This document shows positions 18,172 through 27,056 of a DNA stretch of 64,000 nucleotides, in pieces. Origin of the DNA: Flavobacterium sp. AG291 (GTDB taxonomy: Bacteria > Bacteroidota > Bacteroidia > Flavobacteriales > Flavobacteriaceae). Position 1 is the first letter of the stretch; each line of letters starts with the position of its first letter. The stretch is taken from NCBI RefSeq assembly GCF_003350375.1, contig NZ_QQAR01000007.1, positions 1-64,000 on the forward strand, in the 5' to 3' direction. The position numbers were made by a program, and so were the translations under genes. The notes under the pieces are model-generated. The model ran no database searches, was not told the DNA's origin, and saw only the letters and a program-made list of their open reading frames with translations.

Positions 18172-19385
18172 AATACGAATTGTTTATTATTTAATTGATT
18201 TTGCCAATATATCATCATTATAAGCTGATTGATAATAAGCCCTGTTATAGCTCCGTAAAGTCCGTAAAACTGTAACAGGAAATGGAATGTTGCTATTGAT
18301 GAGATAAATGACATTAAATATCCTATGAAAAAAGTTTTATTAAGAATCAACACCCTGATAGATATCCTTACAGGATAACCTAAAAAAATGAAGAGATACA
18401 GAATACAGATCATTTTTACTACATAACCGTAATTCTGATACTGTAAGCCTCCGGCAATAACAATAATCTTATCTGATAAAACAAAGGCAGGTAATAGTAT
18501 CGAAGCAAAAATTGCAAGTCCGCTTATAGTGAGTTTAATTATATATGCTTTTGCTTTCTCAACACTTTCATTATAAATTGAAGATATTTTAGGCACAAAA
18601 TAATTCTCTATGGTTTGAAGTCCTACATTGATAATTCCAAAAAATGATTGTACAAGCCTTAAAGCCCCTAAAGCTTCTACACCTAAATAAGTTCCGGAAA
18701 CCAGCACGAAAAAATTCCCTGAACACCATTGTAAAACTGCTACACTTAGCAACCATTTACCCTGCTGAATATGATCCTTCAAGTATTCTCTCCACAACGC
18801 CGGTTTTTGAAAGTGTTTAATTATATTGCCCAGGCCCGGAAGTGAAGAAATTAAATTTGCACAACCCAGTATCCACAAAGTTCCGGATAAACTAAAATCA
18901 GGATTAATAAATAAATATATAAGCACTAAAAAATAAACACTATCCATAATGAGCACCATTCTGATATCGCCGGTACCCAGAAAAATCTTTCTTAGAAAAT
19001 CATTTATCAAAAATCCAACGCAAAAACATACAAGAGAACCGGTAACTATATGATAGCCTTCCCGAAAAATAAATCTATTCAACAGTAAGAGAATCACAAC
19101 CAACAATGAAAGGAGAATCATCAATCCCGAAAATAAAAATGAGATATATTGCTTAGGCTGCTTAATTGTGGAAAAAGAAACCTGAAAAGGCTGAATCAAA
19201 ACAGCACTAAAAACACTTACTAAAAGATACACAATCAATACCACAGATGAATAGACCCCAAAACTTTTAATGTCCATCTTTTGGGCTAACAAGATTGTTA
19301 GCAAAAAACTTGTACCACTAAATAGCGCCTGATCTGTAAAAGCCAGGAGAGGTTTAGAGATTGCTATTTTTTTTAATGGATACAT
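18162..19385 (-). CDS. Polysaccharide flippase, Wzx/MOP-like
   Basis: This 407-residue protein is almost entirely membrane segments (about twelve), beginning with a Lys-rich cytoplasmic N-terminus and FTDQALFSGTSFLLTILLAQ, as in the polysaccharide transport branch of the MOP superfamily. It should flip the completed lipid-linked repeat across the inner membrane. It lies 12 bp after the Wzc-like gene and overlaps the next glycosyltransferase. Sequence conservation in this family is low, so the call rests on topology and context. Confidence 0.83.
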   Translation of the reverse strand: MYPLKKIAISKPLLAFTDQALFSGTSFLLTILLAQKMDIKSFGVYSSVVLIVYLLVSVFSAVLIQPFQVSFSTIKQPKQYISFLFSGLMILLSLLVVILLLLNRFIFREGYHIVTGSLVCFCVGFLINDFLRKIFLGTGDIRMVLIMDSVYFLVLIYLFINPDFSLSGTLWILGCANLISSLPGLGNIIKHFQKPALWREYLKDHIQQGKWLLSVAVLQWCSGNFFVLVSGTYLGVEALGALRLVQSFFGIINVGLQTIENYFVPKISSIYNESVEKAKAYIIKLTISGLAIFASILLPAFVLSDKIIVIAGGLQYQNYGYVVKMICILYLFIFLGYPVRISIRVLILNKTFFIGYLMSFISSIATFHFLLQFYGLYGAITGLIINQLIMMIYWQNQLNNKQFVLWK

Positions 19386-19397
19386 ATCAAAACACTT

Positions 19398-21548
19398 TTA
19401 TTTGTTGGTGAGCTGTCTATACATTTTTTTAAGCGATGAGAAAATACTAGGGTTATAGCCTGTTTTATTCAATATAAACCACATGCCTGGAAGATTATAT
19501 TCTTCTTTTAAAAGTTCAATCTTTAAAATTATTTTCTCAGCTGTTTGCCTGCTATCAAGAACAACAAAGTTTTGATTTGCAAGGCTCATAAACACTAAAG
19601 AAAGTGACCCTTTTTTTATGGATTGATTATGCACTACACATAGTTCATAATCTTCCATCTGTTCTTTTATTAAATTATCAAAGGCCGATTTAGTATAACT
19701 TAGGTATTTCGCTTCAGAAAAATCAATATAATCTTCTTTATCATTCTCAACTTCAAGCTCTCCGGTAGCGTCTATAACCAGCACCTTCCTTCCCTGCTCC
19801 CTAAATGAATTAATAAGGTTCAATGAATGAAACCTATGATCACTGGATTTATCAAATGAGCTTATAGCCAATATATTTTTCTCACCAACCAGTCCTTTAA
19901 GATCCATCTGCATAGCCTCCTGTAAAAAAGTTTCTCTTATTTCTTCTTTATTTTTAATAAATGGAGTAGCTAATGCAACAGGAATATTACTGTTCTTTTC
20001 AATCGTATAAATATCATTAACTTTTGCTTTTGCAAAATGGACAGCATATATAAGAACTAATGATCCAAACATTCCCATTATTGCAGACACAATTATTATA
20101 ATAGCTCTTATTGGTGATACAGGCGAAGCAGGAATGTCTCCAGGTGTTATTATTTTATGAAATGCGATTTTGGCCGATTTGGCTATTTCAGCATCAATTC
20201 TTTTTTCATTTAAAAAATTATAATTTTTCTCATACAAATTGAATTCCCTGTTAAGTATGTTCAGTTGTTTTTCTTTTTCCGGCAAGCCCACAAAAGCCTG
20301 CTCTGCCTGACCTATTTGAGAAGATAATTCGTTATATTTTACCTGAAGATTTTTTTCTGTGTTTTTAATGCTTTCAATCTGGTAGTCGGTTAAATCTTTA
20401 ATTTTAGAATCAATGATTTTTACCTTATCATTCTCAGGAGTATATGTAAGTAATAAGTCTTTTTTCTCAGCCTGAAGTGCTTTCATGTTTTTTACCATTT
20501 CTGTAGAAAGCAAATCGGTAAATGCTTCAAAATTTGCCGCCAGATCAAGATAATTATCCTTACCCGAATCGATGTAGCCATTTAGTTCTTTAATGGCATC
20601 CAGGCTCATTTTAAGGTTGGTTTTTTCAATCTTTAACTGTGCTATTTTCCTTAAATCTGTTTCAGTCTCCTGAGTAAGATTGATGATATTCTTTTTATCT
20701 CTGAAATTTTGTATATTATCTTCTGATTTGGTTAGCTTTTCATTCGAAGATGTAATTTCACCCTTAAGAAAATCAACAGTAGTATCGGCTGCTTTATATT
20801 TACCTTCTATATAATCTCTTATGTAAACTTCAGCCAATTTATTTACGAATAATGAAGCTTTTTCAGGTATATTGCTTTTAAGGTTAATTCTAATTACCGG
20901 TACATCCTTATCAACGGCTACAATATCTAATTCTTTATTTATTTTATCCATAAGCTTTGCCTGGCTCAGGTATTCAAATTCATAATCATCAGCTATTTTT
21001 ACTTCCTTTTTTGATTTAATATACTCTTCATTCAACCGTACCAATATAGTTCCATAATCTATTTTTAAAGGTTTACCTAAAATGCCTTTTATATTCCTTT
21101 CAGAATCGGGGTAAGTAAACAAAAATTCATTATTTGACAGTACTTTAAGGCCATAACGTTTGTTTAGTCCTTTATCAGAACTAAACGTTGCGTCAATAAG
21201 TATTGGAGAATTATTAAATAATTCAACTGATCGTACACTGCCCTTTCTATAAATCTCTTTGTTAAAAGGAAGTTCTACTAATGCCTTATCAATAAGTAAC
21301 GATGATTTCAACACTTCAATCTCTGTTGCTATTTTATTAGCTGAAGCAAAAATGTCAAAGTCTTTAAAAAGATTAGCACTGGGCACACCTTCCTGTACAT
21401 CGGCCAACTTTAGTTTGGCTGTACTTTCATACATTGGGGTCACGTAATTAAGGTATTTTTTGGCTGCAAGTACAGACAGTATCATTACCATAATTATAAT
21501 AGGGATCCCTCTGAAAAAAGGTTTCAGTATTCTTATGTTCTCATTCAT
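19398..21548 (-). CDS. Wzc/GumC-like polysaccharide co-polymerase with degenerate tyrosine-kinase domain
   Basis: This 716-residue protein has an N-terminal membrane segment (about 14-30), a Wzz domain, a long periplasmic coiled coil (about 250-450), a GNVR-like region (LPEKEKQLNILNREFNLYEK), a second membrane segment (about 482-508) and a cytoplasmic BY-kinase-like domain (about 530-716). In the last domain the Walker A position reads ISSFDKSSDHRFHSL and has lost the P-loop glycines and lysine. Walker A-prime reads VLVIDATGELE without the second Asp, and the Walker B position reads LCVVHNQS. The C-terminal Tyr cluster is absent, with only two scattered Tyr near the end. It should set chain length and connect to the Wza-like lipoprotein, but probably has no kinase activity. 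Confidence 0.87.
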   Translation of the reverse strand: MNENIRILKPFFRGIPIIIMVMILSVLAAKKYLNYVTPMYESTAKLKLADVQEGVPSANLFKDFDIFASANKIATEIEVLKSSLLIDKALVELPFNKEIYRKGSVRSVELFNNSPILIDATFSSDKGLNKRYGLKVLSNNEFLFTYPDSERNIKGILGKPLKIDYGTILVRLNEEYIKSKKEVKIADDYEFEYLSQAKLMDKINKELDIVAVDKDVPVIRINLKSNIPEKASLFVNKLAEVYIRDYIEGKYKAADTTVDFLKGEITSSNEKLTKSEDNIQNFRDKKNIINLTQETETDLRKIAQLKIEKTNLKMSLDAIKELNGYIDSGKDNYLDLAANFEAFTDLLSTEMVKNMKALQAEKKDLLLTYTPENDKVKIIDSKIKDLTDYQIESIKNTEKNLQVKYNELSSQIGQAEQAFVGLPEKEKQLNILNREFNLYEKNYNFLNEKRIDAEIAKSAKIAFHKIITPGDIPASPVSPIRAIIIIVSAIMGMFGSLVLIYAVHFAKAKVNDIYTIEKNSNIPVALATPFIKNKEEIRETFLQEAMQMDLKGLVGEKNILAISSFDKSSDHRFHSLNLINSFREQGRKVLVIDATGELEVENDKEDYIDFSEAKYLSYTKSAFDNLIKEQMEDYELCVVHNQSIKKGSLSLVFMSLANQNFVVLDSRQTAEKIILKIELLKEEYNLPGMWFILNKTGYNPSIFSSLKKMYRQLTNK

Positions 21549-21559
21549 GGCTGGAGTTT

Positions 21560-22291
21560 TTAAAGGAGTCCCACTAAAATTGCTGCTGCGCTTACTGTAG
21601 TAGCCAGTGGTATAATTGTAGCTATGCGTTTATCAAATTCCTTGTTCTTCTTGGAAGGTACAATTACAACATCACCCGGATGTAATTGTATATTGGTATT
21701 CAAAATATCATTTGCTGTTGTAAGATCAATATTTGTGACCCTGACATTTTCTCCTTCTTGTCTTAAAACCTTTATCGATTTAAGATTAGCATAAAACTCA
21801 AATCCTCCGGTTTTACTTATCAGTTCTAATAAAGTAACGTTGTCTTTGTCAACCTGTATGGTATTAGGGTTTCTAACCTCTCCTAAAATTGTGATTTCCT
21901 TATTAAGTACTTTTATGTCAACGATAGGATTTACAAGCCATTTTTTTAATTTTTCGGTCAGTAGAATTTTTAACTCAGGTACAGTTTTACCTAAAACATT
22001 GGTAGTGCCAATTTTTGGAACTTCTATATTTCCGTTTATGTCTACCATCAACCATTTTCCGTAAACTTCGTTAGAGTTATAGATGCCATAGACCGACCCT
22101 ACACTTAAATCATCTTCACCCCATACTGATATAGATATCTTATCGTCTTTACGAATCCTGTACTGATAATCTGAATCATATAGAAATGTGTTCTTATCTT
22201 CAGGTTTTTGTTCTTTGCTTACAAGCAGATTTTGTGTTTTGCAAGAGCTCAGAATCAAAACAATAAAAAGATATTTAAGTGTAGTTTTCAT
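21560..22291 (-). CDS. Polysaccharide export lipoprotein, Wza-like
   Basis: This 243-residue protein has a lipoprotein signal (LIVLILSSCK; Cys near residue 17), a Poly_export domain (YRIRKDDKISISVWGEDDLS, then DINGNIEVPKIGTTNVLGKT), a SLBB-like region (ITILGEVRNPNTIQVDKDNVT) and a C-terminal hydrophobic segment (IIPLATTVSAAAILVGLL) that could be the outer-membrane helix. It would form the outer-membrane exit pore for the EPS. I use the second ATG (22291) because it gives the more typical signal peptide; the first is only two codons upstream. It lies 11 bp before the Wzc-like gene. Confidence 0.88.
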   Translation of the reverse strand: MKTTLKYLFIVLILSSCKTQNLLVSKEQKPEDKNTFLYDSDYQYRIRKDDKISISVWGEDDLSVGSVYGIYNSNEVYGKWLMVDINGNIEVPKIGTTNVLGKTVPELKILLTEKLKKWLVNPIVDIKVLNKEITILGEVRNPNTIQVDKDNVTLLELISKTGGFEFYANLKSIKVLRQEGENVRVTNIDLTTANDILNTNIQLHPGDVVIVPSKKNKEFDKRIATIIPLATTVSAAAILVGLL

Positions 22292-22313
22292 ATCCAATAG
22301 TATTAAGGAGTTC

Positions 22314-22748
22314 TTAAAATATAGACAGAAGGCGTTTTATAATACCCGGATTAGATTTTGCCAGCTCTTCTTTTACCCTGATAATTTTATTTATTACCTC
22401 ACCTATCTTTTCACATACATCTTTGCCTTTAATTACATAATCAAAAGCACCATATTTTAAAGCATCAATGGCTGTTTTCATGTTTTCCTGACCGGAAATC
22501 ATAACCACATAAATGTTTGGATTATATCGTTTAATTTTTTTAAGCACCTCAAATCCGGTAATATCTTCCATATTATGGTCCAAAAAAATAATATCCGGAT
22601 TCAAATGCAAATTGTTAAGACAATCAGTGCCATTACTATAAGTAGTTATGTCTTTGTAGTCTAATGTAGTGAGATATTGTTCGTAAACATTTGCACAGAA
22701 AACATCATCGTCTACAATGAAGAATTTAAATTGGTTTTGGGTTTCCAT
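22314..22748 (-). CDS. Single-domain response regulator at the head of the EPS cluster
   Basis: This 144-residue protein is a receiver domain with acidic pocket VDDD (12-15), phosphoacceptor D57 in FLDHNMEDITG and K107 in YVIKGKD, followed by a short basic tail and no output domain. I chose ATG 22748; a start at 22784 would lie almost on the likely transcription start. Its receiver closely resembles that of the NtrC-type regulator at 27057-28406: CLxNLxLxPDII, then ISGQE, then DYxIK. It probably acts as a phosphate relay or sink, or as a protein-binding switch on EPS export. Confidence 0.88.
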   Translation of the reverse strand: METQNQFKFFIVDDDVFCANVYEQYLTTLDYKDITTYSNGTDCLNNLHLNPDIIFLDHNMEDITGFEVLKKIKRYNPNIYVVMISGQENMKTAIDALKYGAFDYVIKGKDVCEKIGEVINKIIRVKEELAKSNPGIIKRLLSIF

Positions 22749-22792
22749 CTTTATCACTTTTTTGTTTGATAAAGTATATACCAATTTCGAAC

Positions 22793-22800
22793 CAAAATTA
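22793..22800 (-). promoter_or_regulatory. Candidate -7 promoter box TAATTTTG of the first EPS unit
   Basis: On the minus strand this matches the Bacteroidetes -7 consensus TAnnTTTG at every fixed position. Transcription would begin near 22787, leaving a leader of about 40 nt before ATG 22748. I see no clear -33 TTG at the usual spacing, which fits a promoter needing an activator. The first part of the TTTTGG element shared by the three EPS units is included in it. Confidence 0.45.
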
Positions 22801-22847
22801 CAACTGTTTGTTTTTCAGTAATTTATAAATTTAATTTGCTTTTTTTA

Positions 22848-22862
22848 TTCCATTATTTGGAA
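22848..22862. promoter_or_regulatory. EPS palindrome, copy 1: TTCCA-TTATT-TGGAA
   Basis: This copy is centred at 22855, 107 bp upstream of the response-regulator start, between the hybrid-kinase stop and the first EPS unit. A further TTCCA half-site follows at 22867-22871, making three half-sites in alternating orientation. The TTTTGG element lies 50 bp downstream on the minus strand. Confidence 0.55.
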
Positions 22863-22876
22863 AATATTCCAACGTA

Positions 22877-25800
22877 TTATACTTTGACTTCTTCTTTTAG
22901 CTTTTCAATAACCCCTAAAAGAATATCTTTAATATGGATAAATAAAATTGTAATTTGATTTCGATCAGAAGATTCCTTTGCTATTTTTTCCAAACGCTTA
23001 ACATCTTCCATAATAGATAAAATCCCCATGCTTTCAATACTGGGCTTAATCTTATGGATAAGTTGGCTAACGAGAGGAAAATCTTCATCAACCAAGGCTT
23101 TATCAACCCTATCTATAACATCTTCCGTCTGACTAATAAAAATAGAAATCATCTTTTGAACAAACTCATTATTTCCCTTACTCATATTATTGAGAATCTT
23201 CAAATCATATAATTTTGCTATATCTCTTCTTTCTATAATACTTTCGGGTAAAACATCTTTATTAATGGTATATCTGGCTAAAGTTTCGATAAGTACAGAC
23301 TCTTCAAAAGGTTTTGTGACATAATCATTCATGCCCGCCTCTTTACACTTATCAATTTCACTCTTAAAAGCATTAGCTGTAAGTGCAATTATAGGAGTAT
23401 CAATTTTTAATCCTTCCCTTATTATTTTAGTAGCTTCAATGCCCCCCATTTCAGGCATCTGAACATCCATTAATATAACATCAAATTTATCTTTTTTCAA
23501 AATGTCAAGTGCTTCAAGACCATTAGTCGCCTCTGTAACTTTACAGTTAAAGTAGTTAAGCGTATAATTAACAACCATCCTGTTCATTTGATTGTCTTCT
23601 ACTAACAAAATGTTTGTTCCGGCAATATCATGATTTATCTCACTCTGAGGTTTCTTTACATTTTTTAAAACACCCTTTTCAAGTTGAAGAATAATGTTTA
23701 TAGTAGTTCCGACATTTTTTTTGCTTTCAATAGTAATATGCCCTTTCATTAACTGTACAAGCTCCCGTGTAATTGCCATACCTAGGCCAGTGCCTCCAAA
23801 CTTTCGTGTTGTAGATTTATCTTCCTGAGAAAACTTATTGAAAATTGTATTTGCAAAACTTTGCTCCATACCTATTCCGGTATCAGTTACCGAAATGCAC
23901 ACTTCCTGAAAGTTATTATTATCTTTTAAAACTTTGCAGTTTAAAGAAATAAATCCCTCTGTAGTAAACTTCAGGGAATTACCAATCAGGTTAAAGAGTA
24001 TCTGTTCTAATCGTAATATATCCCCTTTAAATACATTACCCGTATTTTCAGCAATATCAGAATACAGCTTTAATCCCTTTTCAGTAGCTATGGGTTGCAT
24101 CACTGTTATTACATTACTTATTGCATCAGAAAAAATGAAATCTTCATCTTCCAAAGACATCTCTCCTGCTTCAATTTTAGAAATATCAAGAATATTATTT
24201 ATAATAGAAAGCAAATGCTTAGAAGCAATTGCACTATTATTAACATATTTCTTTTGAGTTTCAGACAACCCCTGTCTCTCAAGTTCTCTCAAGAAACCAA
24301 TAATTGCATTTAGAGGTGTCCTTATCTCATGACTCATGTTGGCGAGAAAAGCTTCTTTAGCTTTTGATGCTTCCTGGGCTTTAATTTTTTCACTTTCCAG
24401 TTCGAGTTCCATCTGTTTTTGCTCAGTAATATCAAGATGAATACCTATCGATCCAACCAAATTCCCTTTATCATCATAATTAGGTGCTCCACCAACAGCC
24501 CACCATCTCAACTCACCTCTTTTATTTCTTACCGGAATCTGATATACATCCGAAATACCGTTTTTTCGCAAACGGTTCTTATCTTTCATTACTTCAATAT
24601 TTTCACCAAAAACAAAAGTATCCAAAGCACTCAATCCAATAAGTTCATCGACTTCAAACCCGCTCATTTCGGCAAAACTTTGGTTTGCAAACTGTATAAC
24701 CTCTTCTGTGTTTACTTCTATAAGTCCTAAATTAATATTTGCTATAATATTTCTGTACTTCTCTTCCTGTAATCTTAATTTAGCCTCCCCTTTCTTTCTT
24801 TCAGATATATCCTGAATAAACGAACAGAAGAAAACCTCTCCATCCTGCTCAAGCGGTATAATTGAAATTTCTACAGGAAATTCAATGTTATTCTTATTAA
24901 TAGCCGGAAGCTCAATTTGCTTATTTAAAACAGGCCCTTCTCCAGTCTCAAGGTAATGCTTTAAGCCATCAAAATGCTGTTGTTTATGCCTATTAGGGAT
25001 AATTGTATCATTAAGTGTTTTTCCTAATACTTCATCTCTCTTCCATCCAAAAATAACTTCTGCCTGATTATTCCAGAAAGTAATTTTTCCTTTTATGTCA
25101 ATAGTAATTATTGCATTTAATGAAGAATTCATAATTATACGATTACGCTCTTCACTTTGTTGTAATAAATTTTTACTTATAATCTTTTGAGTAACATCTG
25201 TAGACTTCCATAAGTGTCCTATAAATTGATCTTCAACTATAATAGGAATATAATCTCTTTCTATAAAACGGCCATCAATTGTCTCAAGTATCTCACCGGT
25301 TACTATATCCTTGTTTTTAATTATTTCAACAATCCTGTTTTTGTAAGCATCAGGGTCTTTAAAAAGTGCTGTTACATCGTTTAAATAATAATCCGGTTTT
25401 TTTCCCATCATATCCAGTGGAGAAGCATGGATATTCCTTATATCGCATAAATGCTGATTTACATATAATATTGTATCAGTATTATCTATAAATAATATTC
25501 CTGACTGAATGTTATCAAGCAGTACCCTTAAAAATTCTGCCGTTTCAAAAAGTTTTTTTTCAGTCTCTTTTCTCTTAAGAATTTCGTCGCTTATATATCT
25601 TGAAATAAAAAGAAGGTCATTTTGTTTTATTTCATCTTCAAAGTTTTTGTCACTTTTTAATTCACTAAGGCTTTTATAGAGATTAGAAATAGATTCCTGC
25701 TTTAATTCATATTCTTTTTTTAAATTCTGATTGACCTCATGATATTCTTTTTCACTTTCTTTAAAAGAGTGATCCATTAAATCTTTGTCTCTTTCAAAAG

Positions 25801-25927
25801 ATATATAGGAATCATTAACAGCTTTAATGAAAGACTGAAACGAAGGATTATCAATTAACTCTGCAGGTATATATTTGTTTATTTGTCGCTGTAAAAGCTT
25901 ATGATTATTCATGTTAATCAATTTCAT
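22877..25927 (-). CDS. Soluble hybrid histidine kinase: PAS repeats, HisKA, HATPase, REC, HPt
   Basis: This protein of about 1,016 residues has no membrane segment. It has an N-terminal helical/coiled-coil region (to about 125), three PAS domains (about 125-250, 255-375 and 380-505), a HisKA domain with the active His in NMSHEIRTPLNAIIGF, a HATPase (NLIGNSLKFTTEG, DTGIGM, GTGLGMAI), a receiver with phosphoacceptor Asp in VILMDVQMPEMGG and an HPt domain with its His in QLIHKIKPSIESMG. All elements of a His-Asp-His relay are therefore present, so phosphate can be passed to another receiver. It overlaps the FIST gene by 14 bp if ATG 25927 is used; ATG 25912 would remove the overlap. Its likely input is the FIST protein and its likely outputs are the NtrC-type regulator and the single-domain regulator (inference). 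Confidence 0.9.
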   Translation of the reverse strand: MKLINMNNHKLLQRQINKYIPAELIDNPSFQSFIKAVNDSYISFERDKDLMDHSFKESEKEYHEVNQNLKKEYELKQESISNLYKSLSELKSDKNFEDEIKQNDLLFISRYISDEILKRKETEKKLFETAEFLRVLLDNIQSGILFIDNTDTILYVNQHLCDIRNIHASPLDMMGKKPDYYLNDVTALFKDPDAYKNRIVEIIKNKDIVTGEILETIDGRFIERDYIPIIVEDQFIGHLWKSTDVTQKIISKNLLQQSEERNRIIMNSSLNAIITIDIKGKITFWNNQAEVIFGWKRDEVLGKTLNDTIIPNRHKQQHFDGLKHYLETGEGPVLNKQIELPAINKNNIEFPVEISIIPLEQDGEVFFCSFIQDISERKKGEAKLRLQEEKYRNIIANINLGLIEVNTEEVIQFANQSFAEMSGFEVDELIGLSALDTFVFGENIEVMKDKNRLRKNGISDVYQIPVRNKRGELRWWAVGGAPNYDDKGNLVGSIGIHLDITEQKQMELELESEKIKAQEASKAKEAFLANMSHEIRTPLNAIIGFLRELERQGLSETQKKYVNNSAIASKHLLSIINNILDISKIEAGEMSLEDEDFIFSDAISNVITVMQPIATEKGLKLYSDIAENTGNVFKGDILRLEQILFNLIGNSLKFTTEGFISLNCKVLKDNNNFQEVCISVTDTGIGMEQSFANTIFNKFSQEDKSTTRKFGGTGLGMAITRELVQLMKGHITIESKKNVGTTINIILQLEKGVLKNVKKPQSEINHDIAGTNILLVEDNQMNRMVVNYTLNYFNCKVTEATNGLEALDILKKDKFDVILMDVQMPEMGGIEATKIIREGLKIDTPIIALTANAFKSEIDKCKEAGMNDYVTKPFEESVLIETLARYTINKDVLPESIIERRDIAKLYDLKILNNMSKGNNEFVQKMISIFISQTEDVIDRVDKALVDEDFPLVSQLIHKIKPSIESMGILSIMEDVKRLEKIAKESSDRNQITILFIHIKDILLGVIEKLKEEVKV

Positions 25928-27056
25928 TTAATGAAGTTATCGTCATTGTCTGATTATGAAGCACGCAATCGGCAAAAGGTTTTAAAGGAGAAATTTCACC
26001 GTAAGAATAAAATCCTGTCAACATTGTCTGTTTTCCAAAAATTTCGGAAACAGCTTCAACTTCTTCATCAATACGGCTTCCTAAAATAAGTTTCCTGCCT
26101 ACACAACTTATCAATAATGCTAACTTAGGTGTAAAACTATTAATATCAAGACATGCTCCTGCTGCACCACTTGCTGCATCAATCAGCCTGTCAAAATTAG
26201 CTTTCATAAAACGTACCTTACTTCCTTCAGGAATATCTCCCGCAAAAGTCATTGTACTGTGATCTTCATCAATTGAAAGTATGGTTCTAACTAATGGTTC
26301 CTCATTATCTTCCATTTTTATTGCTAATGGAAAAAGAAGAGCCGAACCCGGCAATTCCTCAGCATACTTTCCTAAATAGCTTTTATATAACTCCAATACA
26401 TTCTTATCATCAATTTCAGAGAGAACATTCTCTTTCGATTTAGTTACTGTCCTTTCAAGCCCGAAACTCTCCCAGCCACCTAATGATCCATGCGACACCA
26501 TTAATTTATCACCATAGAATCCTAAAGCAACAATTTGTCCCTGAGATGGTAATTTATTTAATCCTACAACGGTTTTTTCAAATCGGGCAGCATCACCTGC
26601 CAGACCGCCCATTATGAGAACATCTTCAGTTTTAGAAGCATTCATTCCTTTCACAAGTTCGCTTCCATTAACAAGTCCACCATCAGAAATAACAAGTACA
26701 AATTTTAAATTGACAGGATCAATATTCTGCATTAAAACCTTACCGGCTTCATAACTGTTAGGAAAATCAGAAATATTTACTTCTGAGCTCTTTACAACTG
26801 TAGAAGAAAATTTAATAACTGTAAATGAAATTGTATTGTCAAGAACTTCAGTCCCGTTTATCTCACCGGAAGAAGAACACAAGACTAACTTAGACACCGG
26901 AAACTTCTCTTTAACCTCAGTGTAAACTGCTTCATCAGAAACCAGTTCCCTTGCCCCAAAACCAAGCACGAGGTCAGCATCAGCTAAAATCAAATTCTCA
27001 TCATTTTTTTCCTGTTCAAAAGAACCATTCCTGAATAATATTGAAGCTACTTTCAT
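25914..27056 (-). CDS. FIST-domain sensor protein (FIST_N + FIST_C)
   Basis: This 380-residue soluble protein begins MKVASILFRNGSFEQ. The FIST_N part (about 20-215) includes ADADLVLGFGARELV, KLVLCSSSGEING and VLVISDGGLVNGSELVKGM. FIST_C follows (about 220-370), with DAASGAAGACLDINSF, GRKLILG and TGFYSYGEISP. FIST proteins are predicted to bind small ligands, often amino-acid-like, and occur beside kinases or chemoreceptors. Its ATG follows directly on the stop of the NtrC-type gene (TAAATG), and it overlaps the hybrid kinase gene, so the three form one operon. It is probably the ligand-binding subunit for that kinase. Confidence 0.9.
   Translation of the reverse strand: MKVASILFRNGSFEQEKNDENLILADADLVLGFGARELVSDEAVYTEVKEKFPVSKLVLCSSSGEINGTEVLDNTISFTVIKFSSTVVKSSEVNISDFPNSYEAGKVLMQNIDPVNLKFVLVISDGGLVNGSELVKGMNASKTEDVLIMGGLAGDAARFEKTVVGLNKLPSQGQIVALGFYGDKLMVSHGSLGGWESFGLERTVTKSKENVLSEIDDKNVLELYKSYLGKYAEELPGSALLFPLAIKMEDNEEPLVRTILSIDEDHSTMTFAGDIPEGSKVRFMKANFDRLIDAASGAAGACLDINSFTPKLALLISCVGRKLILGSRIDEEVEAVSEIFGKQTMLTGFYSYGEISPLKPFADCVLHNQTMTITSLNEID

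Noticed and set aside
10150..22800. Sigma-54 -24/-12 promoters at the TTTTGG elements of the EPS units
   Set aside because: Ten bases after the GG the three sequences read GT, CT and GA instead of GC. The -12 element is therefore not present in recognisable form, although a diverged promoter cannot be excluded.
22851..22874. TTGGAA/TTCCAA hairpin as a terminator of the hybrid kinase gene
   Set aside because: On the minus strand no T run follows; A-rich sequence follows instead. The same half-sites recur upstream of the other EPS units, so an operator is the better explanation.
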